Shown here one piece after another: positions 7,845-18,974 of a stretch of DNA of 64,000 bases. The notes beneath the pieces are model-generated. The model did not search any database and was not told the origin of the DNA. It was given only the letters and a program-made list of their open reading frames with translations. Source of the DNA: Methanococcoides sp. LMO-2 (GTDB lineage Archaea > Halobacteriota > Methanosarcinia > Methanosarcinales > Methanosarcinaceae). Made by a program: the position numbers and the translations under genes. Position 1 is the first letter of the stretch. Every line of letters starts with the position of its first letter. The DNA is taken from the NCBI RefSeq assembly GCF_038432375.1, contig NZ_JBCAUS010000003.1:186001-250000 (forward strand), in the 5' to 3' direction.

Positions 7845-9131
7845 ATGAATATATACAGAACTTATGATGATCTCCCAAAGATCAAGCTTCCAAAGGGACA
7901 GGAAGTAAGCATAAGTGACAGTACCATTCGCGATGGGGCACAGATGCCCGGTATTGTCTTAAAGGCCGAGCACAAGCTCAGGATCTATGAATTTTTACAT
8001 AAGATAGGAATTGAAAAACTGGAGACATTCGCCTACAATGAGCGTGATAGGAACGCCATAAAGATGATGTTCGACAGGGGCTATGAATCACCGGAGATCA
8101 CCGGCTGGGCAAGAGCTGTCCCCAGTGATATCGATCTTATCCTTGATATTGAGGATATCAAAGAGACAGGTGTTTTGATGTCGGTCTCCGACGCACACAT
8201 GCTGGACAAGATGGGATTGCCCAACAGGGAAGCTGCAGAAGAGAAGTACCTGAACGCACTACAGTATGCAGTTGACCATGGTCTTCGCACCCGTGCACAT
8301 ATTGAAGATATGACAAGGGCTGACAATACCTATTTCGTTTATCCGCTTATAGAGAAAATCCTGGAGATCGATCCGAACTGTACCATCCGTCTTTGTGACA
8401 CCATCGGTTACGGAGTCCCGTTCACAGGTGTTGAGGAGCCATTCGGAATACCCGAGATGGTAAGGCACCTGAAAGAAGACCTTAAGGCAAAGAATATTGA
8501 AACACATTGCCACGATGACTTCGGACTGGCTGTAGCCAACTCCATTGCAGGCTACTGGCACGGTGCTAACTGGTCAAATGTAACTTTCCTGGGAATCGGT
8601 GAAAGGGCTGGAAATGCTGAAATGGAGAAATTGCTTCTGTTCCTTGGACGACGTATCGAAGGTTTTGATAAATACAACCTCGAATGCCTCGCAGAGTTTG
8701 CACAGTTCATGCAGAAGGAGATCGGAATCAGGATCCCGAGGAACAAGTCCGTTGTAGGAAGCAACGTCTTTGCTCACGAATCAGGTATCCACACCGCTGG
8801 CGTGATCAAGAACCCATTCACATACGAGCCATATCCACCTGAGGTCGTAGGTGGGAACAGGGTATTCCTCATAGGCGATTCATCAGGTATCGAAGTACTG
8901 CGTTTCAAGGTACAGGATACCCTCAAGGAACTCATGGGAGTCCAGCTTACCGTAGAAAAGGATGACAAGCGCCTGAGGTCCATCCAGAAGGATATACACA
9001 AACTTTACGACAAGGAAAAGCGTGTATCCTGCATATCCGATGAAGAGATACAGGCTTATGTCGAGAAATACTTCCTTTTCGAGCCTATTGTTGAGAAGAA
9101 CATGGCAAGAAAAGTAAACGGCATCGAGTAA
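7845..9131 (+). CDS. DRE-TIM family synthase (homocitrate/isopropylmalate/citrate synthase-like)
   Basis: 428-aa enzyme of the acyl-CoA:2-oxoacid Claisen-condensation family. It shows the variant first motif DSTIRDGAQMPG (family DxTLRDGxQ), the metal-binding ETHCHDDFGLAVANS and GIGERAGNAEMEKLL, and no LeuA regulatory domain. Arg in the first motif and the HxH-like region support catalysis. The start is ATG 7845, set by a perfect GGAGGT eight bases before it; the frame extends to 7794 but that extension lacks such a site. Candidate activities are homocitrate, citramalate, isopropylmalate or Re-citrate synthase. An isocitrate dehydrogenase gene lies 4 kb away, which would suit a citrate synthase role, but this is only context. 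A strong terminator follows. Confidence 0.8.
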   Translation: MNIYRTYDDLPKIKLPKGQEVSISDSTIRDGAQMPGIVLKAEHKLRIYEFLHKIGIEKLETFAYNERDRNAIKMMFDRGYESPEITGWARAVPSDIDLILDIEDIKETGVLMSVSDAHMLDKMGLPNREAAEEKYLNALQYAVDHGLRTRAHIEDMTRADNTYFVYPLIEKILEIDPNCTIRLCDTIGYGVPFTGVEEPFGIPEMVRHLKEDLKAKNIETHCHDDFGLAVANSIAGYWHGANWSNVTFLGIGERAGNAEMEKLLLFLGRRIEGFDKYNLECLAEFAQFMQKEIGIRIPRNKSVVGSNVFAHESGIHTAGVIKNPFTYEPYPPEVVGGNRVFLIGDSSGIEVLRFKVQDTLKELMGVQLTVEKDDKRLRSIQKDIHKLYDKEKRVSCISDEEIQAYVEKYFLFEPIVEKNMARKVNGIE

Positions 9132-9158
9132 AACTTGTCCGCCACTAGCGGATAAGTT
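9132..9158 (+). terminator. Hairpin terminator after the DRE-TIM gene
   Basis: Arms AACTTGTCCGC (9132-9142) and GCGGATAAGTT (9148-9158), one mismatch, begin directly after the TAA stop. A T-run (CTTCTTTTTTTG, to 9171) follows. Strong intrinsic-type terminator. Confidence 0.8.
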
Positions 9159-9196
9159 CACTTCTTTTTTTGATTCAATAACTTTAAAGTAGAAAC

Positions 9197-10645
9197 TCAG
9201 GATTCGTCCGGGTTATCCGAGTTAACAATAACATCTTCGCCCAGGATCTGCCTTTTCGTTTCAAGCTTTGAGTCCTCGAACTTTTCCAGCATTGCTGGCT
9301 TCTTGCCACCGACCCATTTGTCCATGACCGCACAGGTCACAAGATCCCCTGTGACATTCACAGATGTACGGCTCATATCAAGTATCCTGTCCACACCTAT
9401 AATCAGTGCGATACCTGCGGTCGGTATACCCACACTGCCCAGTATCATGGCAAGTATGACAATACCAACTCCCGGCGTCGAAGGAGTACCGATCGATGCT
9501 CCCACAACAGTGACCATGACCAGCAGTAGAGCGCCAAATCCAAGTTCCACCCCAAACACCTGCGCGAGGAAAACTGCTGCTATGCTCTGGTAAAGGGCTG
9601 TACCGTTCATGTTTATTGTGGCACCCAGAGGGATGACGAACTGGGAGATTGAAGGTCTGACACCCAGCTTTTCCTCTGCGGTCTTGATGGACAACGGCAT
9701 GACAACTGCAGAACTGGATGTAGAGAATGCAAGTAAAAGGACGTCCCTTACAGATCTCAGGAAATCAATGGGGCCTTTCCTTGAAATTATGAAGATTATC
9801 AGCAGATAAACGCCAAGCAATAACAGAAGCCCCAGAAGTACGGTCCCCACATAGACCAGCATCCCCACCAGCGCATCGAGACCGAGGTTCAGCGTGAACT
9901 TGCTGATGAGACCAAAGACCGCGAGCGGTGCAAGCAGCATGCTCCACCTGACAACCGTCATGGTCACTTCCTGGAGCGAACCCAGCAGGTCAAGCAGGGG
10001 TTTGGATTGTGCAGGAGCCATCGAAACCAGGGCAAGGCCGATGATGATAGAGAAGACCACCACCTGAAGCATCTGTCCGGTAACAAGTGATCCCAGCGGA
10101 TTGGTTGGCAGTATATTTGTGACCAGCCCCGGAACATCTGCAATACCGGGAGTCGTGACGGTACCCTCGGTCACCTCCGGAATATCCGAGCCCATGGTCC
10201 CCTGGACCAGTTCGCTACTGATGTAATTGCCCGGACTGATGAGCAGAGCGAGGCTCAGGCCGATCAGTATGGCAAGTGCAGTGGTTGCAAGGAAGTATCC
10301 CACCGTACGCAACCCGACCATTTTCAGCTGCTCCATGTCCTCTCCCGAGGCAATACCCCTGATAATAGATGCAAAGACAAGGGGAACAACTATCATCTGC
10401 AATAGTGCCAGGAAAATGTATCCCGGCAATGCCAGCCATTCGCCTATAGTATAGGATATATCCGGACTTACGAAACCTGTCGAAGGTCCAAGTATAAGAC
10501 CGACAATGATACCAAGGAACATTCCGATGAGTATCTTGAGCCACAGCCTGCCTTTGATCAGTGACTGAAGCTGGGAGCTAAGGTACTTCAATGAGCGAGG
10601 ATGAATCAGGGAAAGTGGTTCAGGAATACGGTATCTGTTTGGCAT
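9197..10645 (-). CDS. Dicarboxylate/amino-acid:cation symporter (DAACS/GltP family)
   Basis: 482-aa secondary transporter of the SDF family. Hydrophobic helices run throughout. The conserved hairpin-loop serine-rich motif FSTSSSAVVMPLS and the cation/substrate motif GATINMNGTALYQS are both visible, as are TPSTPGVGI and DRILDMSRTSVNVTGD near the C-terminus. These are the glutamate/aspartate/C4-dicarboxylate binding elements. The N-terminal 35 residues before the first helix are longer than usual; a later start is possible but no better site is evident. It is convergent with the DRE-TIM gene and separated from it by the terminator. Confidence 0.92.
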   Translation of the reverse strand: MPNRYRIPEPLSLIHPRSLKYLSSQLQSLIKGRLWLKILIGMFLGIIVGLILGPSTGFVSPDISYTIGEWLALPGYIFLALLQMIVVPLVFASIIRGIASGEDMEQLKMVGLRTVGYFLATTALAILIGLSLALLISPGNYISSELVQGTMGSDIPEVTEGTVTTPGIADVPGLVTNILPTNPLGSLVTGQMLQVVVFSIIIGLALVSMAPAQSKPLLDLLGSLQEVTMTVVRWSMLLAPLAVFGLISKFTLNLGLDALVGMLVYVGTVLLGLLLLLGVYLLIIFIISRKGPIDFLRSVRDVLLLAFSTSSSAVVMPLSIKTAEEKLGVRPSISQFVIPLGATINMNGTALYQSIAAVFLAQVFGVELGFGALLLVMVTVVGASIGTPSTPGVGIVILAMILGSVGIPTAGIALIIGVDRILDMSRTSVNVTGDLVTCAVMDKWVGGKKPAMLEKFEDSKLETKRQILGEDVIVNSDNPDES

Positions 10646-10693
10646 GGTCAGGAATTGAATTACGTGGTCGGTGGTTTGAAATGCTGATTAAAT

Positions 10694-12393
10694 TTACAAG
10701 CGGCAACCTGTCTTTTCACAGGTCCCTATGATAATAGTCGTCCTGTACGATTTAAAGTCTTTGAACGAAACTTGTATTGGATTTTCTTCAAAGGAATTCG
10801 AGGGTTCGTATAAGCTTAAACTTTTAAGTTGAAAATCCAAAGATTTAGTTACATCTCCTTTTTGTAGATATATTAAAGAGAGATTGTTAAGTAAAGATGA
10901 AACACCATTATCATAGTCTAACTTATAAGACAAATCTAACAGTTCAGTAAATTTACTTTCAGCACTATCAAGATCATGTTTTATGACATATATTTTACCA
11001 AGTATGGTTCCAATAAAAATCCACACTTCGGGAGGCAATGTTTCTCGCTTGTACATTTGCAAGAGATCAAACAAAGGAGTTACATACCCTTGTCTAAGCA
11101 GCAACTCACTTGTGTGTATTGTGATTAAAGCGGAATTTAAATCGTCTTCAGCGTTAAGCAAATGATATTGTAATTCGATTAACTCATTTGTTTGAACTAC
11201 CTTTTTGGATAGATAATATTCAGCTGCTGAGTCGTGATATGACGCTTTATTTTCAATTAAAGAGTATGAAAGATTCTTGATAATAGGATGAGATGAATAG
11301 AGTTCGCCATTTTTTTCAATTAAGTGCTTACTGGATAATTTAAAGGAAGTTTCAGTTGTATTTGAAAATCCATGTGCGTTTATAGCGTCAATGTTGACGG
11401 CTGTTCTATAGACTGATAGTGCTTTTAAGAACTGTTTTTCTTCAGTTGACAAACCTAAAAATATTTCATTAAAGAGATAAGAAACAAGATTATCAGGTAG
11501 GATTAGAGCATGATTAAATAAGGAATCCAAATCCGGAACATTTTTTTCATATAAAGAAATCAGTTCAAGTGCAATAGGGTGTCCGGCAGTCAAATCATAA
11601 ATCTTTGAAAAAGTATTTTCGTTAATATTACAACCCAAATTAGCTAATTTTTTCTTGCTACATGTATAATTTAGGCCTTTCAAATTGATTTGAAATATCA
11701 TTCCAGAAGAAAGATCATGTTCTGTATAAAACTTACAAGATGGAAAAGGTCGAGAGATAACTACCAATATACTTTTTTTGAAGCGCCTCTTAAACTTTTC
11801 AAAAATAACTTTAATTTGATTATCTTTTATAGTATGGTAATCATCAAAAAACAGAATAAAATTCCCTTTTTCTAGGTCCTCAATTATACAGTCACTCAGA
11901 AAATTTAAATCACTATTTCCTTTACAGAGTAAATCGTGTGCTTTAGAGAAGTTATTTTGATGTAAAAATGAAGACAATTGACATAAAATAGTTTTAGCGG
12001 AATCTATTTCGTTGATTGTATACCAAAATATTTTTTCTCTAAATAATGTTGCTTAGCAATTTCAGTACCGAAATACGTTTTTCCAATTCCTGGTATTCCT
12101 TCTATGACAATGATTTTTGAGTCATGGTCTTTAATATTTTTAAAATATTCATCTCGTCCTAAAAAATGATGATTAGTAGGAATAGATTCTTTGTACTCAC
12201 AACATTCAACATTATTGTTATTGAGCTTATCTAAAAACTCAGATAATCTTTTATCTTGTCTTTTTTTAATTGCTAAATTTGCAGAAGCAGATATGAAACC
12301 ACCAATAAAAGGTACTGAACTTAGTGTTGTTGCAATAAATTGAACCTTATCTTCCATATCAGTGGAAATGGTATTATTAGTTGTTTTTTCCAT
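10694..12393 (-). pseudogene. Frameshifted STAND-type P-loop ATPase with TPR-like C-terminus
   Basis: Two adjacent minus-strand frames form one protein. The first (12393-12004) has a Walker A GIPGIGKTYFGTEIAKQ and stops after KKYFGIQSTK. The second (11977-10694) has a Walker-B-like FILFFDDYH, a winged-helix-like middle and helical TPR-like repeats (AESKFTELLDLSYKLDYDNG, SLLNNLSLIYLQKGDVTKS). Reading the A6 run at 12031-12036 (T6 on the plus strand) with a -1 shift gives KKIFWYTINEIDSAKTILCQLSSFLHQNN, joining the two exactly. The intact product would be about 565 aa. STAND ATPases act as signal-dependent switches, often in defence. The sequence is more AT-rich than its neighbours. A real inactivating indel, a homopolymer sequencing error or programmed slippage are all possible. 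Confidence 0.7.
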
Positions 12394-12573
12394 TTGCTTG
12401 TATTTAATTTATTCAATACTAATAAATTTTATGACATAATGGCTATCATATTAGTAAAAGTAACAATCAGTTATTTTATCTTTTTTAAATCCAAACTTAG
12501 ATTAGTGTGTCTTTTTACATTTGTCTTCCATGTCTCTTGGACTTGTCTCCTAAATATAGCATATGGGGATGAA

Positions 12574-12589
12574 GGAGACGCAGGTCTCC
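12574..12589 (-). terminator. Short hairpin after the 12597-12839 fragment
   Basis: Perfect GGAGAC-GCAG-GTCTCC hairpin 8 nt beyond the stop of the minus-strand fragment. No clear T-tract follows, so its role as terminator is uncertain. Confidence 0.3.
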
Positions 12590-12596
12590 ATCAAAA

Positions 12597-12839
12597 TTAG
12601 CTATTTGCAACAAGCTTTTCCCACTTATCCAAACGTTCTTTATTATGAGAATTAAGCGTAAAAGGCTTGTCTGCTTTGGCATTCTGTTTCATGTAATGCA
12701 AAGTACCCTTAGAAAATCCCATCTTCTTCCATTCAGTATAAGGCATTTCAATGATCTTCTTCCTCAACAGATCAGTATCATCCCTTTTTCCAACATAAGA
12801 AGGTTTCATGAACTTATGCTTAATCAGAAAAAACAGCAT
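12597..12839 (-). pseudogene. C-terminal gene fragment, possibly Cas1-like
   Basis: 80-residue frame without a proper upstream start region. Its sequence (EWKKMGFSKGTLHYMKQNA then KPFTLNSHNKERL) looks like the end of a larger protein. From memory it resembles the C-terminal tail of some archaeal Cas1 integrases, but I cannot verify this and no cas gene or repeat array lies nearby. It starts near the end of an open frame (MLFFLIKHKFMKPSYVG), as expected for a truncation. I treat it as a relic in the accessory stretch. Confidence 0.4.
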
Positions 12840-13160
12840 GACCTAAAAATAGAGTCTTTTTCGTCCAATTCGAAACTCAAATACCAGTTGCAATCCGCTA
12901 AAGAAGTGCAACAGAAGAAAAGAATAGTGTACAGGATCCGCAGATCCCGTACACTCAAAGTCCCATTCTCGCCAGAGTCGGACTTACTACGTATAATATT
13001 CAACATCTTTTGCTAGTTGGCTGTCAGTTATACGGAAACGTCCTTTGACGGAATCCACATCACGAAAACTGACGATTTCATGATAGAAGACGCATATGTC
13101 TTCCCAACCCAAGCAGAAGCAGAAGCTTTAGCTCCCTGATCACATTGCTTATTCAGATAC
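12840..13160. other. Gene-poor stretch with coding relics
   Basis: No intact gene. On the plus strand a frame from just after TAG 13014-13016 to TGA 13137-13139 encodes a protein-like tail (TSFDGIHITKTDDFMIED, ending AEAEALAP) without start or upstream partner. On the minus strand a 60-codon frame (ADCNWYLSFELDEKD) also looks like a fragment. Together with the flanking fragment and broken ATPase this suggests decayed, acquired DNA. Confidence 0.4.
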
Positions 13161-13188
13161 TAAAAAGCTCCGGCCGAAACCGGGGCTT
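13161..13188 (-). terminator. Bacterial-style intrinsic terminator after icd
   Basis: GC-rich hairpin: arms AAGCTCCGG (13165-13173) and CCGGGGCTT (13180-13188), loop CCGAAA, then TTTTTA on the minus strand (13166-13161). It lies 22 nt past the icd stop. GC-rich stem plus U-run is the bacterial form, in line with the bacterial type of the gene. Confidence 0.7.
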
Positions 13189-13210
13189 CCCTTTTGTTTC
13201 CACAATAAAA

Positions 13211-15785
<2,575 letters not shown>

Positions 15786-15809
15786 GTGGAAATGAGAAAT
15801 CATTCCCAC
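15786..15809 (-). terminator. Hairpin overlapping the stop of the zinc-ribbon gene
   Basis: Arms GTGGAAATGA (15786-15795) and TCATTCCCAC (15800-15809), one mismatch, with a GAAA loop on the plus strand. The stop codon (15800-15802) is inside the stem. An AT-rich stretch with T-runs follows on the minus strand. Likely terminator. Confidence 0.6.
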
Positions 15810-16144
15810 TGGCTATATCCAAATGTATCCTGATAACGTTTTACAACAGAACCCAGATAATTGGACATTGTCCTCGATGACATACCGGACATGAAATTGT
15901 TCAACGGGAACTCAGTATCACAATGTACACAACGTGCATGCTCACATCCATTTACTGATTCAGGACAACCGGTGCAAAGTTTTGCTCTGGAGTAGAACAG
16001 GTTAAAGGTTGTTCCACATTGGGGACAGGTTACGTTCCTGTTAGCATCGTACAGGTTCTTACTCACACCTTTTCGTTTTAGTTCCTCGGAATACCTTTCA
16101 TCCCGGGTAAGGTTTGCCATTAATTTCTTCTCTTCCATATCCAT
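15800..16144 (-). CDS. Small Cys-rich zinc-ribbon protein of unknown function
   Basis: About 114-aa cytosolic protein with an Asp/Glu/Lys-rich N-terminus and dense Cys clusters: CPQCGTTF, then CTGCPESVNGCEHARCVHCD. These can form two zinc sites or an iron-sulphur or rubredoxin-like site. The frame opens at 16189, but ATG 16144 follows a GAGGTG ribosome site at good spacing and removes an unlikely hydrophobic leader. It is divergent from the Old-Yellow-Enzyme gene, and the shared intergenic region carries the palindrome found at the other methyltransferase promoters. I infer co-regulation. No family recognised with certainty. Confidence 0.65.
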   Translation of the reverse strand: MDMEEKKLMANLTRDERYSEELKRKGVSKNLYDANRNVTCPQCGTTFNLFYSRAKLCTGCPESVNGCEHARCVHCDTEFPLNNFMSGMSSRTMSNYLGSVVKRYQDTFGYSQWE

Positions 16145-16229
16145 CGTTAACACCTCACGGAAATAGCTCACTAAAAAAAAGATGATCATTTCGCTATATA
16201 TAACGACTCATATTCGGGAATCAACGCCT

Positions 16230-16242
16230 TTGATATTATCAA
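16230..16242. promoter_or_regulatory. Palindromic operator copy 1, TTGATATTATCAA
   Basis: Thirteen-base palindrome around a central T in the gap between the divergent zinc-ribbon and flavoprotein genes. The flanks (AAAACCATTAATAT on the right) match those at 29389-29408. An AT-rich TATA-like stretch (TTAATATAATAGG) overlaps its right side, so binding could block or help plus-strand initiation. Same motif at 18653-18667 and 29389-29401. Confidence 0.6.
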
Positions 16243-16360
16243 AACCATTAATATAATAGGGATTAAAGCAAAGTTTAGATTACTTTCAGCATGTTTCCTC
16301 GAAGTTCATCCCACGATGGAATACTGATGACATGTGTATGAAATATGTAGAGTGAAAAAG

Positions 16361-18529
16361 ATGGTCTACAAGAAATTATTTGAACCCTGCAATATCGGTA
16401 CATGTAATTTGATTAACAGGGTCATTATGGCCCCAATGGGAAATATCAATATGGCAGACCCCATTGGCCGTCCAACAGAAAAGATGATCGCATACTTCAG
16501 GGAGCGGGCAAAAGGTGGTACAGGTCTCCTGATTACAGGCCTTGTCCCGGTTTCATACGGGATCGACCCTACTGTTTCCGAAGAAAATGACACCACATAT
16601 TTTCCACGTATAGATGGAACTTCAAGGACCCGCCTTTCAGGATGGAGAGACCTGACAGCTGCGGTGAGACCCTATGGTTCAAAGATATTCATCCAGCTAT
16701 CTGCCGGACTTGGAAGGGTTGGGTCCCCTGAGCCTTTTTTGAAAGGCAAGATCTTAAGATCTGCCTCATTTAGCAGGAACTTCTACGTTCCACAGGTCCC
16801 GCATTTTCCACTTTCGGACAGAAAGATACGCAAGATAGTGAAAAGCTTCGGACAATGTGCAGTCAATGCAAAGGTTTCCGGTTTTGACGGTGTACAGATA
16901 CATGGTCATGAAGGTTACCTGATGGATCAGCTAACCTCTGACCCTTGGAACAGGAGGAAAATCGGCAGTTATAGGAACAAGTTCCAGTTCGGCATAGACG
17001 TAGTGAAGGAAATCAAAAGAAGATGTGGTGATGATTTCCCGATAATCTACAGGATAGACCTTACCCAGGCACTGGAAGAAAGCTACGGTAAGGAGATATT
17101 CAGGAAACGTTTCCGTGGAAAGGAACGTAGCATCGAGGAAGGGCTGGAGTTCTGTAAAGTCCTCTATGAAGCCGGTGTTGATGCTTTCGATGTTGACAAA
17201 GGATGTTATGACAACTGGTTCTTGCCACATCCACCTGCTTATTTCGATGATGCCATCTATGCTGAAGAACTCGCAGGCAGACTGAAAGCCAATTTCCGCA
17301 AAGAGAACATCGACGCAAAGGTAATTGCTGTGGGGAAACTTGGAAAGCCTGAAGTTGCTGAAAATGTCCTGGAACAGGGATGGGCAGACTATGTGATGCT
17401 CGGAAGACCACTTCTGGCAGATCCTTACTGGACCAGGAAAGTGAAGGAAGGCAGGACAAAGGAGATAGTCCACTGTATCGGTGATCAGGAAGCCTGTCTC
17501 GAATCGCTCAAACTGGGTGGTCATTCCTGCTGTACTGTCAATCCTTACATGGGTTTTGAAGATTCCAAGCAACTGACCAGAACAGATGCCAAGAAAAGGA
17601 TTGCTGTCATAGGTGCAGGTCCTGCCGGTTGTGAGGCTGCAATGACCGCTCATAAAAGAGGGCATGATGTAACTCTTTTCGAAAGGACGAACCATATCGG
17701 AGGACAGCTTCATCTGGCGGGGAAACTGAAGATCAAGCATGATATCAGGCGATATCTTGAGAATCTCCGGTACCAGCTAGACCTGTTAGTTGATAATGGC
17801 CTGAAAGTTGAATTTAATAAAGAAGTAACTCCTGATGATATCAAAGAAGAGTTCGATGTGATCTTTTGTTGTACCGGGCTGGAAACAGCCATCCCGAATA
17901 TTGAGGGACTGGAAAACATCCCACATATGGATATTCGCGAGTTCCTTAGCAATAATATGCAGCTCCCGGATAACATAAAAGACATTATGGTAGTAGGTGG
18001 AGGGATCCTTGGATGTGAGGTAGGCTATTCACTTGCCTATGAAAAGGGACTCAATGTAACTGTTGTCGGAAAGAACAGAGACCTGATACCTAAGACAGTA
18101 ATGGCAAACCGGTCGCATATGTTATGGATGATGATGGGAAAAGGATCGCCTTCCGGTAAAAAGGACGATGTCCTGAAAGAACCTGTCACTGCTTACAATG
18201 CATCGGAAGTTGTACGTTTTTCAGGAAACAAGGCGACCCTTGCAGTGAACAAAGACAGGGAACCTCCATACACACCATGGAAACCACTTATTCCTGAAAA
18301 TGTGAATAATCCGTTCGAAAAGAAACTCAAAACTGGAAATGTTGAGGACGTGGAAATAGATGTGGACTTTGTCCTCTTCGCAACATCCGGTAAGCCAAAC
18401 AATTCCTTATATTATCATTTACTGAAAAAATGTCCATCCAAAGAGATATACTCGATAGGGGATTCGAGCGAACCGGGGAACTTGTGGAAGGCTATTAATG
18501 ATGCAAACGAGGTCTCAAGGAATATCTGA
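16361..18529 (+). CDS. Old-Yellow-Enzyme/dienoyl-CoA reductase-type FMN, Fe-S, FAD oxidoreductase
   Basis: 722-aa three-part flavoenzyme. Residues 1 to about 350 form the FMN TIM barrel (LFEPCNIGTCNLINRVIMAPM, GFDGVQIHGHEGYLMDQL). Next is the Fe-S loop. From about 415 there is an FAD/NAD(P) module (IAVIGAGPAGCEAAM and DIMVVGGGILGCEVGYSLA). The family includes 2,4-dienoyl-CoA reductase, enoate reductase and trimethylamine dehydrogenase; all move hydride from NAD(P)H or substrate via FAD, [4Fe-4S] and FMN. The Fe-S motif is odd: CIGDQEAC has Asp375 where the second cluster Cys normally is, and the last ligand is a CC pair. The start is ATG 16361; GTG 16334 is less likely. The promoter carries the shared palindrome, so it probably serves the methyltransferase system. 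Substrate unknown. Confidence 0.85.
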   Translation: MVYKKLFEPCNIGTCNLINRVIMAPMGNINMADPIGRPTEKMIAYFRERAKGGTGLLITGLVPVSYGIDPTVSEENDTTYFPRIDGTSRTRLSGWRDLTAAVRPYGSKIFIQLSAGLGRVGSPEPFLKGKILRSASFSRNFYVPQVPHFPLSDRKIRKIVKSFGQCAVNAKVSGFDGVQIHGHEGYLMDQLTSDPWNRRKIGSYRNKFQFGIDVVKEIKRRCGDDFPIIYRIDLTQALEESYGKEIFRKRFRGKERSIEEGLEFCKVLYEAGVDAFDVDKGCYDNWFLPHPPAYFDDAIYAEELAGRLKANFRKENIDAKVIAVGKLGKPEVAENVLEQGWADYVMLGRPLLADPYWTRKVKEGRTKEIVHCIGDQEACLESLKLGGHSCCTVNPYMGFEDSKQLTRTDAKKRIAVIGAGPAGCEAAMTAHKRGHDVTLFERTNHIGGQLHLAGKLKIKHDIRRYLENLRYQLDLLVDNGLKVEFNKEVTPDDIKEEFDVIFCCTGLETAIPNIEGLENIPHMDIREFLSNNMQLPDNIKDIMVVGGGILGCEVGYSLAYEKGLNVTVVGKNRDLIPKTVMANRSHMLWMMMGKGSPSGKKDDVLKEPVTAYNASEVVRFSGNKATLAVNKDREPPYTPWKPLIPENVNNPFEKKLKTGNVEDVEIDVDFVLFATSGKPNNSLYYHLLKKCPSKEIYSIGDSSEPGNLWKAINDANEVSRNI

Positions 18530-18652
18530 ATGAGAAGATATTGACTGGGACTTATTTGTGTATTGAAACCTTTTAGGATAAACATAATTTCAAAAATTCT
18601 AGAAAATATCTTTTTTTGGCCACCAGATTCTGTTACGGTTGATATTCACGGG
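18530..18652. other. Intergenic spacer after the flavoprotein gene
   Basis: AT-rich spacer with T-runs (TATCTTTTTTTGG, 18607-18619) that may end the flavoprotein transcript. No gene seen. Confidence 0.4.
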
Positions 18653-18840
18653 GTTGATTTTATCAACGCCGTTATTTTTCCATAATGGCTCTTTTTCTGA
18701 CATGGCTTGATTCATGAACATCATCTCTTTCAGAACCACGACCCAATTGGAAGACATACCATTGATAATACTGCTGATAGCGATTTTCAGTATGAAATTG
18801 TTATAAGTATCTTAACTCGAATACTGATTATTAGTCAATA
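18653..18840 (+). promoter_or_regulatory. Duplicated promoter block upstream of the methyltransferase gene
   Basis: A 188-bp segment that matches, in opposite orientation, 29401-29215 upstream of the corrinoid gene. The last 60 bases (18781-18840 vs the reverse complement of 29221-29280, offset aligned) differ at only about 4 positions. It holds: palindrome GTTGATTTTATCAAC (18653-18667); a TATA-like TTATAAGTA (18801-18809); and a dyad AGTATC-N8-AATACT (18806-18825) just after the TATA. The start should lie near 18830, leaving a 5' leader of about 145 nt before ATG 18975. Such sharing implies the same regulator at both promoters. Confidence 0.75.
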
Positions 18841-18974
18841 GGAAGTGGTATGACCTCATTCTATTGACATGGATCGAAGAAAGATACTGCATCAATGATC
18901 ATGAGTGGTAACTATGGAAAAATTTGCACCTCTGACTATTGATGCAAAACATAAACAGATTGGGTGATGAAATC

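Noticed and set aside
12004-12006. TAG at the end of the first STAND fragment as another pyrrolysine codon
   Set aside because: Reading on in that frame gives no homology; the true continuation needs a -1 shift at the A6 run before it, so this TAG is out of frame.
12645-13016. Plus-strand frame of 123 codons as a gene
   Set aside because: It is mostly antisense to the fragment at 12597-12839, very basic, and lacks a ribosome site; only the tail after 13016 looks protein-like.
10694-13200. CRISPR array near the Cas1-like fragment
   Set aside because: I looked for regularly spaced repeats of 25-40 bases and saw none here or elsewhere in the window.
18653-18840. Duplicated block as an insertion sequence end or MITE
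   Set aside because: No terminal inverted repeats or target duplications seen; it contains promoter elements at matching places before two functionally linked genes.
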